A DNA stretch of 10,932 bases from Chloroflexota bacterium (lineage in GTDB: Bacteria; Chloroflexota; Dehalococcoidia; Lucifugimonadales; Lucifugimonadaceae), in NCBI GenBank assembly GCA_016189845.1, contig JACPRT010000096.1, forward strand, positions 1 to 10,932, in the 5' to 3' direction. A model generated the notes under the pieces. It worked only from the letters and a program-made list of their open reading frames with translations, had not been told where the DNA came from and searched no databases. Each line of letters opens with the position of its first letter. The stretch's first letter is position 1. The translations under genes and the position numbers were made by a program. Below, in pieces: positions 7,799 to 10,932 of the stretch.

Positions 7799-10183
7799 CT
7801 AGCGCTTCCTCCCGTTGCGGCGCCGGCTCTTTGCATCCTGGATCGTGCGCCAGATCTTCTCCGAGGTCGCAGGCATGTCAACGTGCGTCACGCCAAGGTG
7901 CGACAGCGCGTCGACCACGGCGTTGATCACGGCGGGGCTGGCCGCAATGGTCCCGGTCTCGCCCGCTCCCTTCACCCCCAGTGGGTTCGTCGGCGACGGC
8001 GTCTCGGTCCTCGCGGTCTCGAATACCGGGAACATCTCGGCGGTCGGCACGGCGTAGTCCATCATCGAGCCCGACAGCAGCTGCCCATCGGGGCTGTATA
8101 CCGCCTGCTCGACGAGCGCCTGCCCGACGCCCTGGGCGACTCCGCCGTGGACCATGCCGTCGACGATCATCGGGTTGATCACCTTTCCGACGTCGTCGAC
8201 CGCGACATAGCGCTTGAGTTTCACTTCGCCGGTCGCCGGATCGATTTCGACGATCGCAACGTGGCAACCAAACGGCCATGTGAAGTTCTCGGGATCGAAG
8301 AAGCTGACGGCCTCCAGGCCGGGCTCCATCCCCCTCGGGAGGTTCTTGGCGTGGTACGCCTGCAGCGCCACGTCGGGGAAGCTCATCGACTTGTCGGGGA
8401 CGTCCTCGACCACGAAGCGCCCGCTCGCGAACTCGACCTGCTTCTCGGGCACTCCCATCTGGTGAGCGGCGATCTTGCGGGCCTTGTTCTTCACTTTCTG
8501 GAGGCTCATGTAGAGCGCCGATCCACCGACCACTACGCTGCGGCTGCCGAACGTGCCGGTCCCGAACTGCTGCGCGGACGTGTCGCCGTGGACCACCTCC
8601 ACGTCCTCCATCGGAATCCCCAGCTGCGAGGACACGATCTGGGACATCGACGTGTAGTGGCCCTGGCCGTGGGGCGAGGTCCCCGTGAAGACCGTGACTT
8701 TGCCGGTTGGGTGGACGCGTACCAGGCTCGATTCCCAGAGCCCCGCGCCGGCGCCCAGCGACGCAGCGACGGCTGACGGCGCCATGCCGCAGATCTCGAT
8801 GTACGTGGAGAAGCCGATGCCCAGGAGCCGGCCTTCCTTGCGGGCTGCCCGTTGCTCGGCCTTGAACTGGCGGTAGTCGACCATATCAAGCGCCATGGCG
8901 AGCGCCTTCTTGTAGTCGCCGGAGTCGTACTTGACGCCTGTGGCTACTTCTCGGCCGTTCTTGAACGCAGGGATCATGTTCTTGCGGCGCACGAACACAG
9001 GGTCACGCCCGACCGCGTCGGCGAACCTGTCGACCATCCGCTCCACCAGGTACGTGGCTTCGGGGCGGCCCGCGCCACGGTAGGCGTCGACCGGAGTCGT
9101 GTTCGTGAAGGCGCCGCGGACCTTGCACTGGATGTTGGACAGCTTGTAAACGCCGACCAGCATGATGCCGAAGAGGATCGTCGGGATCAGCGGGGCGAAC
9201 GTGGAAAGGTACGCGCCAAGGTTCGCGTGGACGCTGCAGGAGATGCCCGTGATCGTGCCGTCCTTGTCCCCGCAGATCTCGACGTCCGTTATGTGGTCGC
9301 GGCCATGCGTGGTAGCGAGGTAGTTCTCCTGCCGGCCCTCGATCCATTTCACGGGCCGCCCGATGTGCTTCGCGATGATGCCGGTGATGACCTCTTCGGC
9401 GTAGATGTACAGCTTGCTGCCGAATGCGCCGCCGTCGTCGGGCGCGATCACTCGCAGCTTGTGCTCGGGGTGGCCGGTGACCAGGGCGAACAGCAGCCGC
9501 AGGAGGTGCGGTATCTGGGTCGATGTCCACATCGTGAGTTGCCCGGACGCCGGCTCGTACTGGGCGACGACCCCGCGCGGCTCCATCGCATTTGGAATGA
9601 GCCGCTGGTTGATGATCCGCTCCTTGACCACGACCTCGGCCTTCTTACGGGCCGCGGCGTAGTCGCCGCCATTGACCTCCCAGTCGAAGGCGACGTTGTT
9701 CGGCGCCCCGCCCTGGTCGGCTTTCCCTTCGTGGAGTATTGGCGCCCCGCGCTTCGTCGCCTTCTCGGCGTCGACGATGCCGGGCAGGGCCTCGTACGTC
9801 ACACGCACGAGGCGCGCGGCATCTGCCGCGATGTAGGGATCGTCGGCCACCACCGCCGCGACCGCGTCGCCGACGTAACGGACCTTGTCGACTGCGAGCG
9901 GAGGATGCTTGGGCTGCTTGAGGTCAGGGACGACCCATCCGGCAGGAAGGCTTCCAAGCTGCTCCTGCAGGTCTGCGCCCGTGAAAACGGCCACGACGCC
10001 CGGATGCTTTGCCGCCCGACTGACGTCGATGCGCTTGATCCGTGCGTGCGCATGGGGACTGCGTACGAGGCTCAGGTGGAGCAGGCCGGGCAGACGGATG
10101 TCGTCGACGTACTTCCCCTGGCCCGAGATGAGGCGCGGGTCCTCGCGGCGCTTCACCGACTCGTTGATCCCTACCATCGTCAT
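7799..10183 (-). CDS. coxL: molybdenum hydroxylase molybdopterin-binding large subunit, form II CoxL-like
   Basis: This is the catalytic subunit, carrying molybdopterin cytosine dinucleotide, of a CO dehydrogenase/xanthine dehydrogenase superfamily enzyme. At 794 residues it is full length. The order of blocks is the N-terminal REDPRLISGQGKYVDDI and YVGDAVAAVVADD, then the cofactor domain with DDGGAFGSK (249-257), and the active-site loop AYRGAGR at 367-373. These are followed by TGTSPHGQGHYTSMSQIV, GTGTFGSRSVVVGGSAL and KGAGETGTIAASPA, with the catalytic base Glu742. From established literature, form I CO dehydrogenases carry AYxCSFR with a Cys next to the Cu-Mo site, whereas form II carry AYRGAGR. 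This protein is form II, and its real substrate (CO, an aldehyde, a purine or another N-heterocycle) is open. The tail KSRRRNGRKR is strikingly basic. The start overlaps the coxS stop (ATGA) and is preceded by a strong GGGGAGG (minus strand of 10189-10195), 5 bases away. Confidence 0.96.
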   Translation of the reverse strand: MTMVGINESVKRREDPRLISGQGKYVDDIRLPGLLHLSLVRSPHAHARIKRIDVSRAAKHPGVVAVFTGADLQEQLGSLPAGWVVPDLKQPKHPPLAVDKVRYVGDAVAAVVADDPYIAADAARLVRVTYEALPGIVDAEKATKRGAPILHEGKADQGGAPNNVAFDWEVNGGDYAAARKKAEVVVKERIINQRLIPNAMEPRGVVAQYEPASGQLTMWTSTQIPHLLRLLFALVTGHPEHKLRVIAPDDGGAFGSKLYIYAEEVITGIIAKHIGRPVKWIEGRQENYLATTHGRDHITDVEICGDKDGTITGISCSVHANLGAYLSTFAPLIPTILFGIMLVGVYKLSNIQCKVRGAFTNTTPVDAYRGAGRPEATYLVERMVDRFADAVGRDPVFVRRKNMIPAFKNGREVATGVKYDSGDYKKALAMALDMVDYRQFKAEQRAARKEGRLLGIGFSTYIEICGMAPSAVAASLGAGAGLWESSLVRVHPTGKVTVFTGTSPHGQGHYTSMSQIVSSQLGIPMEDVEVVHGDTSAQQFGTGTFGSRSVVVGGSALYMSLQKVKNKARKIAAHQMGVPEKQVEFASGRFVVEDVPDKSMSFPDVALQAYHAKNLPRGMEPGLEAVSFFDPENFTWPFGCHVAIVEIDPATGEVKLKRYVAVDDVGKVINPMIVDGMVHGGVAQGVGQALVEQAVYSPDGQLLSGSMMDYAVPTAEMFPVFETARTETPSPTNPLGVKGAGETGTIAASPAVINAVVDALSHLGVTHVDMPATSEKIWRTIQDAKSRRRNGRKR

Positions 10184-10653
10184 GGCATCCTCCCCGAAGC
10201 CGCCGCGGCCTGGACCGCCTTAACGATGTTGTTGTAGCCGGTGCACCTGCAAAGGGTGCCCCGGATGCCGGACCGTATCTCAGATTCGGTCGGGCTCGGG
10301 TTCTTCTTGAGAAGGGCGACCGTCGTCATGATCATGCCCGGCGTGCAGAAGCCGCACTGGAGTCCATGCTCATCCCAGAATGCCTGCTGGACGGGGTGGA
10401 ACTTGCCATCCTTCGCCAGCCCTTCGACGGTCGTCACGTCCGCGCCGTTTGCCTGTACCGCGAACACGGTGCAGGATTTCACGGCCTGGCCGTTGACCAG
10501 GACGGTGCATGCCCCGCAGCTGCTCGTATCGCAGCCGACGTGTGTGCCGGTGAGGTCGAGGACGTCTCTGAGGAAGTTGACGAGGAGGAGCCGGGCCTCG
10601 ATGTGCGCGGTATGTTCCACGCCATTGACCCGGACCGTGACCAGGTAGGACAT
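10180..10653 (-). CDS. coxS: molybdenum hydroxylase iron-sulfur small subunit (CoxS-like)
   Basis: This is the electron-transfer subunit with two [2Fe-2S] clusters, linking the molybdenum centre to FAD. From the ATG at 10653 it has 157 residues, the usual size. The N-terminal plant-type ferredoxin domain has Cys41-x4-Cys46-x2-Cys49-x11-Cys61 (GCDTSSCGACTVLVNG). The helical C-terminal domain has Cys100-x2-Cys103-x31-Cys135-x-Cys137 (LQCGFCTPGM and GTLCRCTGY). All eight ligands are intact. The open frame extends upstream to 10878, but the conserved N-terminus MSYLVTVRVNG and a GGGAG (minus strand of 10661-10665) 7 bases before the ATG fix the start. It is first in the operon and overlaps coxL by 4 bases. 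The intergenic space to coxG holds an inverted repeat that may control both directions. Confidence 0.97.
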   Translation of the reverse strand: MSYLVTVRVNGVEHTAHIEARLLLVNFLRDVLDLTGTHVGCDTSSCGACTVLVNGQAVKSCTVFAVQANGADVTTVEGLAKDGKFHPVQQAFWDEHGLQCGFCTPGMIMTTVALLKKNPSPTESEIRSGIRGTLCRCTGYNNIVKAVQAAAASGRMP

Positions 10654-10687
10654 ACGCGGACTCCCATGCCTTGAACGTGGACATTGC

Positions 10688-10720
10688 CTGTAAGCGGTGC
10701 CACTATGCAACCATTTACAG
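10688..10720. repeat. inverted repeat between coxS and coxG, candidate operator
   Basis: CTGTAAGCGGT (10688-10698) and ACCATTTACAG (10710-10720) form an 11-base inverted repeat with two mismatches, both transitions, separated by 11 bases. The arm centres are 22 bases apart, about two helical turns, so a dimer could bind both arms on one DNA face. The repeat straddles the candidate coxS -10 element and lies between two divergent genes. The regulator is not in the window and I cannot assign a family from the motif. Confidence 0.5.
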
Positions 10721-10731
10721 TTGGAGCGCAA
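10702..10731 (-). promoter_or_regulatory. coxS: candidate coxS promoter
   Basis: On the minus strand, TTGCGC (10731-10726) is followed after 18 bases by CATAGT (10707-10702). A start site near 10695 would give a leader of about 42 bases with the coxS ribosome binding site. The hexamers are only moderate matches. Overlap with the inverted repeat would let a bound regulator block or modulate it. No promoter of similar quality is seen for coxG; TACAGT at 10716-10721 is a weak -10 option. Confidence 0.35.
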
Positions 10732-10745
10732 GCCCGCAAGTCGCC

Positions 10746-10751
10746 AGGGGG
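10746..10751 (+). promoter_or_regulatory. coxG: ribosome binding site AGGGGG deciding the coxG start
   Basis: AGGGGG sits 5 bases before the TTG at 10757, whereas an in-frame GTG at 10751 would overlap it. The spacing, together with the family N-terminus (MKIEGTY), favours TTG. Confidence 0.55.
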
Positions 10752-10756
10752 TGGCC

Positions 10757-10932
10757 TTGAAGATAGAAGGGACGTACGAGCTGAACGCGGACGTCGACCG
10801 CACGTGGGCGTTGCTGAATGACCCCGGCGTCCTTGCCGGATGCATCCCGGGCTGCAAGGGCCTGACTCCGGCGGGCAAGAACGCCTACGATGCCGAGCTT
10901 TCGGTCGGGATCGGCATGATCAGGGGGACGTA
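10757..10932 (+). CDS. coxG: CoxG-like SRPBCC protein (5' part, cut by the window edge)
   Basis: Only the first 58 codons are present. Read from TTG as MKIEGTYELNADVDRTWALL, then NDPGVLAGCIPGCKGLTPAG and ending SVGIGMIRGT, it matches the start of CO dehydrogenase subunit G (CoxG) proteins of the SRPBCC/START-like fold. The CIPGC block in this position is characteristic. CoxG proteins are encoded with form I and form II cox operons and have been linked to membrane association or quinone hand-over of the hydroxylase. Which of these applies here is unknown. The gene is transcribed away from coxS across a space of about 100 bases. The start could instead be the in-frame GTG at 10751, adding two residues, but the ribosome binding site argues for TTG. 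Confidence 0.88.
   Translation, partial: MKIEGTYELNADVDRTWALLNDPGVLAGCIPGCKGLTPAGKNAYDAELSVGIGMIRGT

Noticed and set aside
8852..10237. 461-codon plus-strand open frame opposite coxL
   Set aside because: Antisense shadow of the coxL coding frame, which has intact cofactor motifs. The translation has no family features.
10654..10878. Upstream extension of coxS to 10878
   Set aside because: It would cover the intergenic region and the coxG start. The conserved CoxS N-terminus begins at 10653 with its own ribosome binding site.

Overview
This is a GC-rich (clearly above 60% by eye) bacterial chromosomal segment. Long, tightly packed genes alternate with very short intergenic gaps. I see no insertion sequences, phage genes, CRISPR array, tRNA or rRNA. 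The taxon cannot be fixed from the window. Several start codons sit only 7-9 bases after a -10-like hexamer and lack a Shine-Dalgarno sequence, which is compatible with leaderless transcription. A free-living environmental bacterium with aerobic molybdenum-hydroxylase metabolism fits. A Chloroflexota-like or other deep-branching lineage is only a low-confidence guess.

Left part (1-6497). The left edge holds the first 86 codons of an ABC transporter ATPase on the minus strand, divergent from a plus-strand gene train. The train runs: class I cysteine desulfurase (394-1587), an unrecognised single-pass membrane protein (1615-2496), the mismatch-repair ATPase MutS (2520-5123), a prepilin-peptidase-like membrane aspartyl protease whose start overlaps the mutS stop (5120-5848), and a glyoxalase II-like metallo-beta-lactamase hydrolase that overlaps the peptidase end (5841-6497). 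Spacing suggests one transcription unit with an internal start before mutS. The functions are heterogeneous housekeeping rather than one obvious pathway.

Middle (6498-6914). A more AT-rich 126-base gap carries the best-looking sigma70-type promoter in the window, with an extended -10. It drives a 96-residue protein with an AT-hook-like RRRGRPRK tail. This gene converges on the next block with only 9 bases between stop codons.

Right part (6924-10932). A minus-strand operon is transcribed in the order coxS, coxL, coxM and encodes a three-subunit molybdenum hydroxylase of the CO dehydrogenase/xanthine dehydrogenase superfamily. The large subunit has the AYRGAGR signature and the operon has the S-L-M order of form II enzymes, so it should not be read as a proven CO dehydrogenase. 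The 5' end of a coxG-like SRPBCC gene is divergent from coxS. The roughly 100-base space between them contains an 11-base inverted repeat (2 mismatches) with centres 22 bases apart, a plausible operator for shared control.

No clearly new multi-gene system is evident. The best leads are the small AT-hook-tailed protein, the divergent cox operator, the leaderless start pattern, the CxxC-less peptidase tied to mutS, and the unknown membrane protein between the desulfurase and mutS.
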